Below, piece after piece: positions 24,928-34,247 of a stretch of 64,000 bases of DNA. Both the position numbers and the translations under genes were made by a program. Source of the DNA: Ensifer sp. USDA 6670. Its GTDB lineage: Bacteria > Pseudomonadota > Alphaproteobacteria > Rhizobiales > Rhizobiaceae. The stretch spans positions 412,090 through 476,089 of the forward strand of contig ATWE01000002.1 in assembly GCA_000421085.1 (NCBI GenBank), read 5' to 3'. Numbering within the stretch: position 1 is the stretch's first letter; each line of letters starts with the position of its first letter. The notes under the pieces are model-generated. The model did not search any database. It had not been told where the DNA came from and worked only from the letters and a program-made list of their open reading frames with translations.

Positions 24928-26252
24928 TGGCGGTGCGGTGGATTGTCGATGGTATTCACCTATGGCCGCGCACACTCAGGGCGCGGCTTTTCGTTATCCT
25001 TCTCGCCGGTCTGGCGATCGCCCACGCCATGTCGTTTGCGGTGCTGTTCTCCGAACGCTACATCGCCGCCAGGTCGGTGATGTTCAATACGCTCGAAACC
25101 GACGTCGCGACGTCGATCGCCATTCTCGACCGGCTCCCCGCGGCCGAACGCTCCGCCTGGCTGGGCCGGCTCGATCGCGGATCCTACCGCTTCGTGCTGG
25201 GGCGGGGCATTCCGGGCAGTCCCGTGCTCAATGAGGCCGACGCCGAGGTCGCCGAGAAGGTCCGGGCCGCAATCGGTGCGAAATATCCGATGGAGGTCGA
25301 ATCGATCCCCGGCGGCGTCCGCCGTCTTCAGGCCCATCTTCGCTTGAGCGATGGCGAGCCGCTGACGATAGACGTCACGCCAAGGGGCGTCATGCCGGTT
25401 GCCGACTGGCTGCCTTACGTTCTCGTCGCTCAGCTTTCCCTTCTGGTGCTGTGCAGCTGGTTTGCCGTGCGCCAGGCCATCCGCCCGCTCGCGGATCTGG
25501 CGAAGGCCGCCGACACGCTCGATCCGAACAGCAAGACGCCGCGGCTCAGCGAGACAGGACCGAGGGAAGTCGCCTATGCGGCAACGGCCTTCAATGCGAT
25601 GCGGGATCGCATTGCGCAGTATCTGGAGGAGCGCGTGCAGATACTGGCCGCGATTTCACATGACCTGCAAACGCCGATCACGCGGATGAAACTCCGCGCC
25701 GAAATGGCCGAAGCGTCCGTCGAGAGAGACAAGCTGATCACGGATCTCGACGAGGTCGAACGTCTCGTCAAGGAGGGCGTTGCCTATGCGCGCAGCGCCC
25801 ACGGCAAGGACGAGAAGGCTTCCCGCATCGATCTCGCCTCGTTCATCGAGAGTTTGACGTATGATTATCAGGATACCGGCAAGGCCGTCACGGTCGGCGA
25901 ATTGGGTGACGGCGCAATCGTGACCCGGCCGCACGCCTTGAGACGGATTCTCACCAACCTGATCGACAATGCGCTGAAATTCGGTGGCAGCGCCGAAATC
26001 GAGGTTCAGCGCCGCTCCGAGGGCACGGTGACCATAAACGTGCTCGATCGCGGTCCCGGCATTCCGCAAGACCAGCTCGAAGCGGTTCTGCAGCCCTTCT
26101 TCCGTCTGGAGCAATCACGCAGCCGGGATACGGGCGGAACCGGGCTCGGCCTCGCAATCGCCCAACAGCTCGCGACGGTCATCGGCGGCTCCCTGACCTT
26201 GCACAACCGCGACGGCGGCGGCCTTGCCGCGGAGCTTTCTCTAACCCTTTGA
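24927..26252 (+). CDS. Membrane sensor histidine kinase (EnvZ-like)
   Basis: 441 residues. The first transmembrane helix (about 20-42) and a second near 162-181 bracket a periplasmic sensor of roughly 120 residues. A HAMP domain follows (about 182-235), with RQAIRPLADLAKAADTLD. The H-box is AAISHDLQTPITRMKLRAEM with His245. The ATPase domain shows LIDNALKFGG (N-box), DRGPGIP (G1) and GGTGLGLAIAQQL (G2). The ATG shares one base with the stop of the response regulator gene, so the two are a cognate pair. The sensed signal is unknown. A strong hairpin terminator follows. Confidence 0.9.
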   Translation: MAVRWIVDGIHLWPRTLRARLFVILLAGLAIAHAMSFAVLFSERYIAARSVMFNTLETDVATSIAILDRLPAAERSAWLGRLDRGSYRFVLGRGIPGSPVLNEADAEVAEKVRAAIGAKYPMEVESIPGGVRRLQAHLRLSDGEPLTIDVTPRGVMPVADWLPYVLVAQLSLLVLCSWFAVRQAIRPLADLAKAADTLDPNSKTPRLSETGPREVAYAATAFNAMRDRIAQYLEERVQILAAISHDLQTPITRMKLRAEMAEASVERDKLITDLDEVERLVKEGVAYARSAHGKDEKASRIDLASFIESLTYDYQDTGKAVTVGELGDGAIVTRPHALRRILTNLIDNALKFGGSAEIEVQRRSEGTVTINVLDRGPGIPQDQLEAVLQPFFRLEQSRSRDTGGTGLGLAIAQQLATVIGGSLTLHNRDGGGLAAELSLTL

Positions 26253-26277
26253 AACGACGCACTTCCGGACGGAAAAA

Positions 26278-26299
26278 CGGGGCGGTCTCGGCCGCCCCG
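26278..26299. terminator. Bidirectional terminator hairpin
   Basis: CGGGGCGG-TCTCGG-CCGCCCCG is a perfect 8-base-pair GC stem between the convergent kinase and VOC genes, preceded by an A-run (GGAAAAAC) that would be a U-run on the minus strand. Confidence 0.75.
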
Positions 26300-26329
26300 C
26301 TGCACATGGTCGCTTCGAGCTGCGATGTC

Positions 26330-26995
26330 TCAGGCTGGCTGCGGCGCGCCGGACTGCTCCCGGACAATGTACTCGGCGTACCAGTTGGGCCAGTCCTCGT
26401 CCCTGTGTCCGAGCTGCTTCTCGTACTCGCCGTGGGCCGCTTCGGCGCGGCGGAACGCGGCTGCAAGATCGGCGGCCGAGCTGAAGGCCGTTGCGTCCGC
26501 ATCGACGCGCCCGGGCAATCGCGCGGTGACTTCCTGGAACAGCCAGCCGTTGCCGTCCGGATCGCGGAACGAAGCGTAGGAACGATAGCTGCGGCGCTCG
26601 GGATCAGGGCCGTCGACACGATGCGTCCCGAACAGATAGGGCTCATCGCTGCCGGCATTCACGTCACCCGCGTGGAAAACCTCGCTGATATCGACGCCGC
26701 GACCGCGCAACTCCTCGCGGGCAGCCTCGATGTCGGAAACGATAAGGTACAGTCCCTGCGCAGAACCCGGTCCCGCGTCGGTCACATGCCTTCCGAAAAT
26801 GACCGAGGCACCCGATCCGGGCGGGGTAAACTGTATCACGCGGTAGCCGTCGGTGCCGGCAAAGTCGGCGTCGAGCCTCCAGCCGAGGCTCGCGTAGAAT
26901 TCCTTCGCCCGATCGACATCCGACACGGGCACGACGATAACTTCGAGCTTCATATCGATCGGCCGGGCTCTTTCCCTATTGATTGCGGTGGTCAT
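26330..26995 (-). CDS. VOC (glyoxalase/bleomycin resistance)-family protein
   Basis: 221 residues. The N-terminal 140 residues form one vicinal-oxygen-chelate domain: MKLEVIVVPVSDVDRAKEFYASLGW (about 15-39), GYRVIQFTPPGSGASVIFG, and FRDPDGNGWLFQEV with the typical D-P-D/G-N-x-x-x-x-x-E end. A C-terminal helical extension (about 150-221, RAEAAHGEYEKQLGHRDEDWPNWYAEYIV) is seen in a subset of rhizobial VOC proteins. Substrate and metal are unknown; such proteins act as isomerases, dioxygenases or resistance proteins. The GAGGAG site supports the first ATG. It is convergent with the kinase gene. Confidence 0.8.
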   Translation of the reverse strand: MTTAINRERARPIDMKLEVIVVPVSDVDRAKEFYASLGWRLDADFAGTDGYRVIQFTPPGSGASVIFGRHVTDAGPGSAQGLYLIVSDIEAAREELRGRGVDISEVFHAGDVNAGSDEPYLFGTHRVDGPDPERRSYRSYASFRDPDGNGWLFQEVTARLPGRVDADATAFSSAADLAAAFRRAEAAHGEYEKQLGHRDEDWPNWYAEYIVREQSGAPQPA

Positions 26996-27202
26996 GTCAT
27001 CTCCTCTTGTTTGGGAGGCGCGAGGCGCCCTGTGTCTTCTCGGTTGACGATGCGGACGGAGGCTTCATGCCTTGTCCGACTTGTCGAGACACATATGCCG
27101 CCCCGCACGTGTATGGGATGTTTCGCAAGGGGCGGAAATTGTAAGCCAATCCTCACAGACCGCAGGCGGATACAGTCCGATACGATCCGCATGCACGTGC
27201 GA

Positions 27203-28249
27203 TCAGAAACGATCGACGTCGACGACCGCCTGGGCAAAGGCCCGTGGGGCCTCCTGCGGAAGGTTGTGCCCGATGCCGCCCGAGATCAGCCGGTGCTCGT
27301 ACTTGCCGGAGAACTTCTTGGCATAGGCCGCGGGCTCCGGATGCGGAGCGCCATTGGCATCGCCTTCTAATGTGATCGTCGGCACCCCGATCACCGGCAG
27401 TTCGGCAAGCCGGTCTTCCAGCCCATCATATTTGCTCTCGCCGTCGGCAAGGCTGATCCGCCAACGATAATTATGGATGGTGATATCGACATGATCCGGG
27501 TTGTCCAAGGCCTCAGCGCTTCGATTGAAGGTGGCGTCGTCGAAATTCCATTTCGGCGATGCGAGCTGCCAGATGAGTTTCGCGAAGTCCTTCCGGTACT
27601 GTTCGTAGCCTGCGCGCCCGCGCTCCGTGGCGAAGTAGAACTGGTACCACCAGGCAAGCTCCGCCTTCGGCGGCAAAGGCTTCTTATTGGCTTCACGGCT
27701 GCCGATCAGATAGCCGCTCACCGAAACCAATGCCTTGCAGCGCTCCGGCCAGAGTGCGGCGACGATATTGGCGGTTCGCGCGCCCCAATCGCAGCCGGCG
27801 ATGACGGCCTTCTCGATGCCGAGCGCATCCATCAGGGCGACGATGTCGGCGGCGATCGCCGCCTGCTGACCGTTGCGCGGTGTATCCGGGGAGAGAAAAC
27901 GCGTCGTGCCGTAGCCACGCAGATAAGGAACGACGACCCGGTAGCCCGCCTTCGCGAGCAGAGGCGCCACATCGACATAGGTGTGGATGTCATAGGGCCA
28001 GCCATGCAGCAGGATGACCACAGGCGCATCGCTCGCGCCCACCTCGGCATACCCGATATTGAGGACACCCGCGTCGATCTGCTTGATCTTAGCGAAAGAT
28101 GTATTCGTTCCCGGCGTTGTCGCCGGAATGCGAACCTCACTCGTTGATTCTGCGAGGGCGGCGCGTCCGACGCCGAAATACGCCGCAGCGGCGGCCAATG
28201 CCGCCACTCCCATGAACCGCCGCCGCCGCAGATTGAATTCCCCTGTCAT
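27203..28249 (-). CDS. Tat-exported alpha/beta hydrolase (epoxide hydrolase-like)
   Basis: 348 residues. A twin-arginine signal (LRRRRFMGVAALAAAAAYFG, about 7-26) directs a folded protein to the periplasm. The hydrolase core has the oxyanion motif LLHGWPYD near 82-89, and the nucleophile elbow AGCDWGARTA near 147-156 with Asp as nucleophile, as in epoxide hydrolases and haloalkane dehalogenases. The late catalytic His is in GGIGHNLPQEAP near the C-terminus. The start at 28249 has a GGAGAAG site. Such enzymes hydrolyse epoxides or C-halogen bonds. Upstream lies the frameshifted GlxA-type regulator on the same strand. The gap 26996-27202 holds nothing recognisable. Confidence 0.85.
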   Translation of the reverse strand: MTGEFNLRRRRFMGVAALAAAAAYFGVGRAALAESTSEVRIPATTPGTNTSFAKIKQIDAGVLNIGYAEVGASDAPVVILLHGWPYDIHTYVDVAPLLAKAGYRVVVPYLRGYGTTRFLSPDTPRNGQQAAIAADIVALMDALGIEKAVIAGCDWGARTANIVAALWPERCKALVSVSGYLIGSREANKKPLPPKAELAWWYQFYFATERGRAGYEQYRKDFAKLIWQLASPKWNFDDATFNRSAEALDNPDHVDITIHNYRWRISLADGESKYDGLEDRLAELPVIGVPTITLEGDANGAPHPEPAAYAKKFSGKYEHRLISGGIGHNLPQEAPRAFAQAVVDVDRF

Positions 28250-28396
28250 CGAACTTCTCCGGATTGTGTGAACCACAGCCGCGGAATGCGATGGTGATGT
28301 ATCACGATTGTGAGCCCGCCCCACTGCAATTGAAAGCCGGTGTACACTTCACGGCCTCCGATACATTAGGCTACAATTCACACGCGCCAGACCTCA

Positions 28397-29340
28397 TCAC
28401 ACCGATGCGCTCTCGCGGGCGTTCCGGCGGATCGTCTGAGGCGGCTGCCCGAGCGTGCGGAGAAAGGCCCGGCGCATGCGATCGGCTATGGCGAAACCGG
28501 TTTCCTCCGCGATCACGTCCATCGAGTGCCGACCCTCCTCCATCATCAGCCGAGCCGCCTCGACGCGGAGGCTCTCCACCGCCTTGGCAGGCGACTGCCC
28601 TGTTTCGGCACGGAAGGCGCGGCTGAATTGGCGGGCGCTCAGCCCCGCCGCATCGGCCAATTCCTCCACTGACAACCCCCGCCGGAGGTTCGCCTTGGCT
28701 AATCGATCGACCTTTGGATACGGTCGGACTTCGGCTCCAGCTCGAGCAGTGCCGAGAACTGCGATTGGCCGCCGGCACGCCGGTGATAGACGACCAGCTT
28801 GCGGGCAACCGATCGAGCGACGCTCTGTCCGTGGTCTTTCTCGATCATCGCGAGAGCGAGATCGATGCTCGCCGTCATTCCGGCCGATGTCCACACGCTT
28901 CCGTCGACGATGAAGATCCGGTCCTCCTCGACTTTCACGGCCGGGAAGCGATCCTGCAGCTGCCGCGCGAAGGCCCAATGCGTGGTCGCCCGGCGGCCAT
29001 CCAGGAGTCCCGATTCGGCAAGGACGAAGGCGCCGGTGCACGGCGCCGCCACCCGCCTTGCGATCTCGAAGGAACGACGCGCGAACTCCACCAGACCTGG
29101 TGTCATCGGCTCGATCTGCACGCCGGCGCCGAACATCACAGTGTCGTAAGCGGTATGGTCGAAAGCCTTCGTAAGGACACCGAAACCGGCGGACGACTTG
29201 ACCTCGCCGCCCGCTTCGGAAAGCAGTTCTATCTCGTAGACCGTCTCGCCAAGGGCGAGGTTGGCCATCTCGAAGGCGGTTACCGCGGCTAAACCCATGA
29301 GCTGGAATCGTGGGAAAACGACAAAGCCGATTCTATGCAT
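28397..29340 (-). pseudogene. GlxA/AraC-family regulator interrupted by a frameshift
   Basis: The first frame (29340 to a TAG at 28701-28699) codes for 213 residues: a DJ-1/PfpI-like domain (HRIGFVVFPRFQLMGLAAVT; CTGAFVLAESGLLDGRRATTHW; VWTSAGMTASIDLALAM) and the linker VYHRRAGGQSQFS. The AraC DNA-binding domain continues in a different frame, with AKANLRRGLSVEELADAAGL, then SARQFSRAFRAETGQSP, and GFAIADRMRRAFLRTLGQPP, ending at 28397. Inserting one base between GATTA and GCCAAG would join the two halves as Asp-Tyr-Ala-Lys, as expected for the family. It is either a pseudogene or an assembly error. Intact members repress or activate neighbouring catabolic genes. Confidence 0.85.
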
Positions 29341-30238
29341 GGGCAGCTCCCTTGGTGGAATTCTCCTGCACACGATATTGCCGCAGAAGATAAACCGCTA
29401 CACGGACTTCTGGACCCGCCACACTATGAGCAGTGCTAGCCAGCCGCAGCCCGATACCGCGCGGCGGGAACACTGAGAGAGGGTTGGGGACGAGCTTCTG
29501 GCGTGCCGCTTCATAGGCCTCCCAGTCGGCAGCGTCCGGAAGCGATGGAATGGTTATCGGCTCACCGAGATCGAAGCCCACGAGCGCGGCATCGACCATA
29601 TCCTCGGCAGGCATGACGATCTCGTTCGGCAAATGCTCGACGGGTGTGCCGGCAATTCCCCAGAAGTCGGTCGCCGTCGCGCCAGGGAGAACGGCCTGTA
29701 CGCGGATGTTCTTGCCTTCAAGCTCCTTCTGAAGCGACAACGTGAAGGCGAGGACGAACGCTTTGCTTCCACCGTAGACGCCGTTCAGCACTTCCGGCGC
29801 GATCCCGACGATTGAAGCAATATTGATGATCGCGCCCGCGCCGCGCGCGACGAAGCCAGGCACGGCGGCATAGGTCAGCCGCGTCAGCGCGTTGACGTTG
29901 AGCGCGATCATCTCCTCCATCTTGTCGACATCCGAGGCGAGCAACGGCCCGGTCGCACCGACGCCGGCATTGTTGACCAGCATGGTGATACTGGCGTCGG
30001 TGCGTAGCACCTTCTCGATGCGTGCGGCGTCGGTCCTCTTGCCAAGGTCCGCTGACACGACTTCGACGGAGCGCCCGGTGTGGTCGGAAAGGCGCCTGGC
30101 CAGTTCGTCGAGGCGGGTCTGGTTGCGGGCGACGAGGATCAGATCGTATCCCCTGCGCGCCAAGCGATCGGCATAGATCGCACCGATGCCGGAGGAAGCG
30201 CCGGTAACGAGCGCGGTGCCTTTTGATTGCTGGATCAT
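29333..30238 (-). CDS. Short-chain dehydrogenase/reductase with atypical C-terminus
   Basis: 301 residues as read. The N-terminal cofactor motif ALVTGASSGIGAIYADRLARRG (about 9-30) and NNAGVGATGPL are canonical. The catalytic Ser is in INIASIVG and the Tyr/Lys in VYGGSKAFVLAFT. The start at 30238 follows GGAGCC. The last 45 residues do not look like the family. Reading the same DNA in a neighbouring frame gives VPAARYRAAAG and a stop at 29436, the usual end (PAARYR) of this SDR subgroup. A small frameshift after about residue 255 is therefore suspected. The substrate is unknown. It lies just upstream of the broken GlxA-type regulator on the same strand. Confidence 0.8.
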   Translation of the reverse strand: MIQQSKGTALVTGASSGIGAIYADRLARRGYDLILVARNQTRLDELARRLSDHTGRSVEVVSADLGKRTDAARIEKVLRTDASITMLVNNAGVGATGPLLASDVDKMEEMIALNVNALTRLTYAAVPGFVARGAGAIINIASIVGIAPEVLNGVYGGSKAFVLAFTLSLQKELEGKNIRVQAVLPGATATDFWGIAGTPVEHLPNEIVMPAEDMVDAALVGFDLGEPITIPSLPDAADWEAYEAARQKLVPNPLSVFPPRGIGLRLASTAHSVAGPEVRVAVYLLRQYRVQENSTKGAAHA

Positions 30239-30311
30239 GTGAGGCTCCATTTGGTTGGTTTGAGCCTCGATAGTAGGGTGAAACCGCAATGTCTCAAATG
30301 ACATATATCCG

Positions 30312-30494
30312 TCAATCTAGGACATCGAGGACAGCATGGACCGAATGTCCGTCGTCACGCCGCGCGGCTGCCGCTGGCGGTGCCGGGGCGGCGAAGAGCG
30401 CGGCAATCGCTGACGCTTCGCGTGGATCCGTATCCCAGGCGCAGGGTGCTGCCGCGAGTGCCATGATGGCAAAAGCGGTTACAAGAATGCGCAT
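30312..30494 (-). CDS. Small putative secreted protein
   Basis: 60 residues starting MRILVTAFAIMALAAAPCAW, a clear signal peptide, followed by an Ala/Pro-rich stretch and a short charged tail. A good GAGGAGAG site precedes the ATG. It follows the DipZ-like gene by 20 bases on the same strand, so the two probably share a transcript. No family is recognised; the mature part of about 40 residues is low-complexity. Confidence 0.5.
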   Translation of the reverse strand: MRILVTAFAIMALAAAPCAWDTDPREASAIAALFAAPAPPAAAARRDDGHSVHAVLDVLD

Positions 30495-30514
30495 CTGAAC
30501 TCTCCTCTCTTCCT

Positions 30515-32269
30515 TCATCCGAATGTAAAAACGAATGCTTCGACGCCGGGCTCGAGAAAGCGGATCTCGAACGTCCGTTCCCGCACTTCTCCCGACTGCC
30601 GTACGAGCTGATAGAGGCGCGTCTCGCCCACCGTTCCATAGCCGTCGGAATCGATGTCCGAACCGTGATCCGGTCCCGGTGCAGCACCGTCCACCTTCAC
30701 CTGAAAGCGCACCCTCCTGCCGTTTTCCCCCGGGCCGAGGACAAGGTGCAGATCGCGCGCGCTGAACCTGTAGGTGATTGCGCCCCCGGCCCGATTGAGG
30801 GTCGCCTGCTCTGCTCCAACGGTCCAGTTGCCGGCGAGGCTCCATTGATTGAGCCGAGGCGTGCCGGCGGTATAATCGCGCGCCGCATCGGCTGCGACAC
30901 GCTCCGGCGACACGAAGTTCGAAGCGCGCATATAGCCGACATAGTCCTCGCCGGACTGGAGGTTGGCAAGATCGGGCGCGGCTTCGGCACCCGTCGCATC
31001 CGGCTGCACGAAACCACTGTCGCCACGGCGGCTCCCTGCCGCTTCCGCCAGCAGCTCCTGTATGACCCGCTCCGATTGCGCATAATCGCCCTCACCGAAG
31101 TGATGGTGTCTGATCCGCCCTTCTGCATCGATGAAATAATGCGCGGGCCAGTAGCTGTTGCCGAAGGCGCGCCAGATCGCGAAGTCGTTGTCGATCGCAA
31201 CGGGATAGCGGATATCGAAATCCGTCACTGCGTTCTTGACGTTGTCGATGCGCTTTTCGAAGGCGAATTCGGGCGCATGCACGCCGATCACCACCAGCCC
31301 CTGGTCCCGGTACTTCTCGGCCCAGGCGCGGACATAGGGGATCGTACGGATGCAGTTGATGCAGGAGTAGGTCCAGAAATCGACGAGCACGACCTTGCCG
31401 CGCAGCTGTTCCACGCTCAAGGGCTTCGAATTGAGCCACTCGACGGCGCCATCCAGCGGCGGGAACATGCCTTCCACCGGCAAGTCGCTTCGGTAGGCCG
31501 GTCCCTCATCGTCGGCGGCCGTTGACGCGCTCGCCATCTCCTCGACCGGTTCGCCCCGCAAACGGTCGAGGAGCGACTGCTCCAGGGCCGCGGTGCTTGC
31601 ATAGGAGAGGCGCGCAAGCTGCCCCGTATCGAACCCCAGCGCGATTGCGGCAACGCCGGCAAGTACGGCAATGCCGAGCCCCTGCCGGAGACGCTCGCCA
31701 AGGCCGAGTGAGCGCTTCATCGCGGCAAACACCCTCCCTCCGGCAAGGACAGCCAAGGCCAGCGAAGTCGCCGCGCCGGCAGCATAGGCCGCCAGCAGAA
31801 GCGTGGTCTCGACATTGGCACCATGCAGGGCGGCGCCGGTCAGCACCAGGCCCAGAATTGGGCCCGCGCAGGGCGCCCAGAGAAGTCCGGTTGCGACACC
31901 GAGAAGGAGAGACGCTCCGACGCTCGGCGGCTGACCGGCCATCTTTTGTGAAAGCCGGCTGCCGAGTGCCACTGCCGGACGAGTGAACAGAGCCGCGGCC
32001 CGCGCCGAAAGCAGGGCCACGCCGAAACCGGCGAGCACTGCGATCGCGGCATACCGCCCGGCTACATTCGCCTGTACCGCCCAGTCGCCACCGAGCGCGG
32101 CGAGTGTGGCCACGCCCGCGAAGGTGAGAACCATGCCAATGAGCATCGGAAGAACGCTCCTGGCGAATGGCTGGCCGGCCCGCGAAAATACGAACGGCAA
32201 GACCGGGAGGATGCAGGGGCTGAGGATGGTCAGCACACCTGCGAGATAAGCTATTGTGAAAAGGATCAT
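30515..32269 (-). CDS. DipZ-like thiol-disulfide protein (CcdA + thioredoxin + C-terminal domain)
   Basis: 584 residues in three parts. Residues 1-240 are a CcdA/DsbD-type membrane domain with about six helices and SPCILPVLPFVFS (Cys19). Residues 270-410 are a periplasmic TlpA-like thioredoxin domain with SCINCIRTIP (CxxC at 303-306) and VVIGVHAPEFAFEK. Residues 440-584 are a beta-rich domain of the DipZ C-terminal type (PRLNQWSLAGNWTVGAEQA; HLVLGPGENG). DipZ proteins move electrons from cytoplasmic thioredoxin to the periplasm for cytochrome c maturation or oxidative repair. The start follows GAGGGACG. A hairpin terminator separates it from the upstream DJ-1-like gene. Confidence 0.87.
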   Translation of the reverse strand: MILFTIAYLAGVLTILSPCILPVLPFVFSRAGQPFARSVLPMLIGMVLTFAGVATLAALGGDWAVQANVAGRYAAIAVLAGFGVALLSARAAALFTRPAVALGSRLSQKMAGQPPSVGASLLLGVATGLLWAPCAGPILGLVLTGAALHGANVETTLLLAAYAAGAATSLALAVLAGGRVFAAMKRSLGLGERLRQGLGIAVLAGVAAIALGFDTGQLARLSYASTAALEQSLLDRLRGEPVEEMASASTAADDEGPAYRSDLPVEGMFPPLDGAVEWLNSKPLSVEQLRGKVVLVDFWTYSCINCIRTIPYVRAWAEKYRDQGLVVIGVHAPEFAFEKRIDNVKNAVTDFDIRYPVAIDNDFAIWRAFGNSYWPAHYFIDAEGRIRHHHFGEGDYAQSERVIQELLAEAAGSRRGDSGFVQPDATGAEAAPDLANLQSGEDYVGYMRASNFVSPERVAADAARDYTAGTPRLNQWSLAGNWTVGAEQATLNRAGGAITYRFSARDLHLVLGPGENGRRVRFQVKVDGAAPGPDHGSDIDSDGYGTVGETRLYQLVRQSGEVRERTFEIRFLEPGVEAFVFTFG

Positions 32270-32389
32270 TTTCGTCCCTCTGCATTGGACCTGCGCCTCT
32301 TGCGGCGACGGTCGCGCTTGACACGCGGAGCATGGGACCAGAGCGAGGTATCGCGATTGTGTCTCGCAACAAGGGGATCTGTATCGAAA

Positions 32390-32416
32390 TGCAGAAGGCC
32401 GCACGGGCCTTCTGCA
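32390..32416. terminator. Hairpin terminator after the DJ-1-like gene
   Basis: TGCAGAAGGCC-GCACG-GGCCTTCTGCA is a perfect 11-base-pair stem in the 172-base gap between the DJ-1-like and DipZ-like genes. It has no U-tract, but its position suits termination of the upstream gene. Confidence 0.65.
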
Positions 32417-32441
32417 GCCTCATGCCAGCCGGCGAGGTTGA

Positions 32442-33116
32442 CTACTGTAGAAGCTTCAGCAGCTCGGCGGCGGCGGATGAGGACGAAGACGGGTTCTGGC
32501 CTGTGACCAGCCTGCCGTCCACAACCGTGAAGTCGGCCCAATCCTCGGCCTTCTCGTAGCGCCCGCCGAGGCGCTTCAATTCGTCTTCCACCAGGAAGGG
32601 CACGACATCGGTCAGTTGAACGGCCTCCTCTTCGGAATTGGTGAAGCCCGTGACGCGCCTCCCCTTGACGATGGGCTCGCCGCCATGAGTGACCTGCGTC
32701 AGGACAGCCGGGCCATGGCAGACGGCGGCGACCGGCTTGCCCGCGTCGTAGAAGCCTTCGATCAGGGCGATGGAATTCCTGTCATTGACGAGGTCCCACA
32801 TCGGACCGTGTCCGCCCGGATAGAACACCGCGTCGTAGTCCTCCTGTTTGACGTCACCTAGCTTCAGAGTGTTTGCCAGTGCTTCCCTGGCGGCGGAATC
32901 ATCCTTGAAACGCTCCATCGCTGCAGTCTGGCTGGCAGGCTCGTCGCTCTTGGGATCGATCGGCGGCTGGCCGCCCCTGGGCGACGCGAGCGTGACCTCC
33001 GCCCCGGCGTCCTTGAACACGTAATAGGGCGCAGCAAACTCCTCCAGCCAGAAGCCGGTCGGCTTGCCCGTGTTGCCGAGCCGGTCATGCGAAGTCAGAA
33101 CCATCAGGATCTTCAT
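32442..33116 (-). CDS. DJ-1/PfpI-family protein (Hsp31-like type 1 glutamine amidotransferase fold)
   Basis: 224 residues. MKILMVLTSHDRLGNTGKPT and GFWLEEFAAPYYVFKDAG form the first strand-helix units of the Hsp31/HchA subgroup. The nucleophile elbow is VAAVCHGPAVL with Cys133, and Glu25 in the EEF segment completes the usual pair. These proteins act as glyoxalase III or protein deglycases. The start at 33116 is chosen because the AAGGAG site is spaced seven bases from it; an ATG six bases upstream is too close. It is divergent from a LysR-type regulator with a 198-base gap that shows no obvious operator to me. Confidence 0.87.
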   Translation of the reverse strand: MKILMVLTSHDRLGNTGKPTGFWLEEFAAPYYVFKDAGAEVTLASPRGGQPPIDPKSDEPASQTAAMERFKDDSAAREALANTLKLGDVKQEDYDAVFYPGGHGPMWDLVNDRNSIALIEGFYDAGKPVAAVCHGPAVLTQVTHGGEPIVKGRRVTGFTNSEEEAVQLTDVVPFLVEDELKRLGGRYEKAEDWADFTVVDGRLVTGQNPSSSSSAAAELLKLLQ

Positions 33117-33314
33117 GGTCATTCTCCTTCGTTGAGGCGTCTCCAAACGCAGGATCACGCGGATACGCAGCCTATTCTCGAGCCGTGACCGTATATTGGC
33201 GAGGCTGCCGCAGGACAGCCGGCCAGTACAGCCCAGCTACCATCATTTGCGCATTGCCGTCTTCGGGTGAATACTCGCGCTGTGGCAGTCAATATTCCGG
33301 AGATCGGCAGAATA

Positions 33315-34247
33315 ATGGACCGCATCGATGCAATGAAAGTTTTCGTCGCCGCGATCGACGAGGGCAGCCTCGCCGGGGCGGCCCGCCGCCTGAAGCGATC
33401 GCCGACGGCGGTGAGCCGCGCCTTGAGCTTCCTGGAAGCGCATGTGGGCGTCGAGCTTCTGCATCGGACCACCCGCACCCTCAAACTGAGCGAGGCAGGC
33501 CAACGCTATGCGGCCGCATGCCGACGGGTGCTGACCGATCTCGAGGAAGCCGACATGCTCGCAGGCGGCGAACGCTCCGCCCCCCGTGGGATGTTGACGA
33601 TTTCTTCGCCACCAATTCTCGGGGAGGAAATACTTCGCCCCATACTGGATGATTTCCTCGATCTGTACCCGACCGTTTCGGTCCGGCTTCTTCTCCTCGA
33701 TCGCTTCGTCAACCTGGTGGACGAAGGCGTCGACATTGCGCTGCGCATCGGCCAACTGGCAGATTCGTCGCTCATCTCCACCCGGCTCGGCGGCGATGTA
33801 CGGCGCGTCGTGGTCGCCTCGCCTCGCTACCTCGCCAATCACCCCCGCATCGAAGAACCGGCCGATCTCGCCAAACACCAAATCCTGGCCTTCACCAATT
33901 TCGGCCTGGAGTCCTGGAACTTCACACCGGCAAAGGGCTCGTCCATCCCCCGGACGATCCAGTTTACGCCGAGGTGCATCGTCAACAGCGTGCGCGCTGC
34001 GGCCGCTTCGGCGGCTGCCGGGCGCGGCCTGACGCGGCTCTATTCCTATCACGTCGCGGAATATGTCAGAGACGGGCGCCTCGAGATCGTGCTTGCCGAC
34101 GCCGAGCACCCGCCCCTGCCGGCGCATCTCATCGCACCGCAGGGCCGAATGACGGTCCCCAAGGTCCGCGCCTTTGTCGACTTTGCGGCGCCGCGTCTGC
34201 GCTCTGAATTTGCGCGCATGGCAGCGGAGGCTGGAAAACTTACCTGA
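33315..34247 (+). CDS. LysR-family transcriptional regulator
   Basis: 310 residues. The N-terminal winged helix-turn-helix (about 1-60) reads MDRIDAMKVFVAAIDEGSLA, then RLKRSPTAVSRALSFLEAHVG and LLHRTTRTLKLSEAG, which is canonical. The sensor domain follows, ending near 300. The start at 33315 matches the family start; an upstream ATG extends it by 16 residues without support. It is divergent from the DJ-1-like gene and upstream of the SDR-tautomerase pair on the same strand, so either may be its target. The ligand is unknown. Confidence 0.88.
   Translation: MDRIDAMKVFVAAIDEGSLAGAARRLKRSPTAVSRALSFLEAHVGVELLHRTTRTLKLSEAGQRYAAACRRVLTDLEEADMLAGGERSAPRGMLTISSPPILGEEILRPILDDFLDLYPTVSVRLLLLDRFVNLVDEGVDIALRIGQLADSSLISTRLGGDVRRVVVASPRYLANHPRIEEPADLAKHQILAFTNFGLESWNFTPAKGSSIPRTIQFTPRCIVNSVRAAAASAAAGRGLTRLYSYHVAEYVRDGRLEIVLADAEHPPLPAHLIAPQGRMTVPKVRAFVDFAAPRLRSEFARMAAEAGKLT

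Noticed and set aside
28699..29340. The 213-residue N-terminal half of the GlxA-type regulator as a complete short DJ-1 protein
   Set aside because: The sequence continues seamlessly as an AraC domain in the next frame, so a frameshift explains it better than an independent gene.
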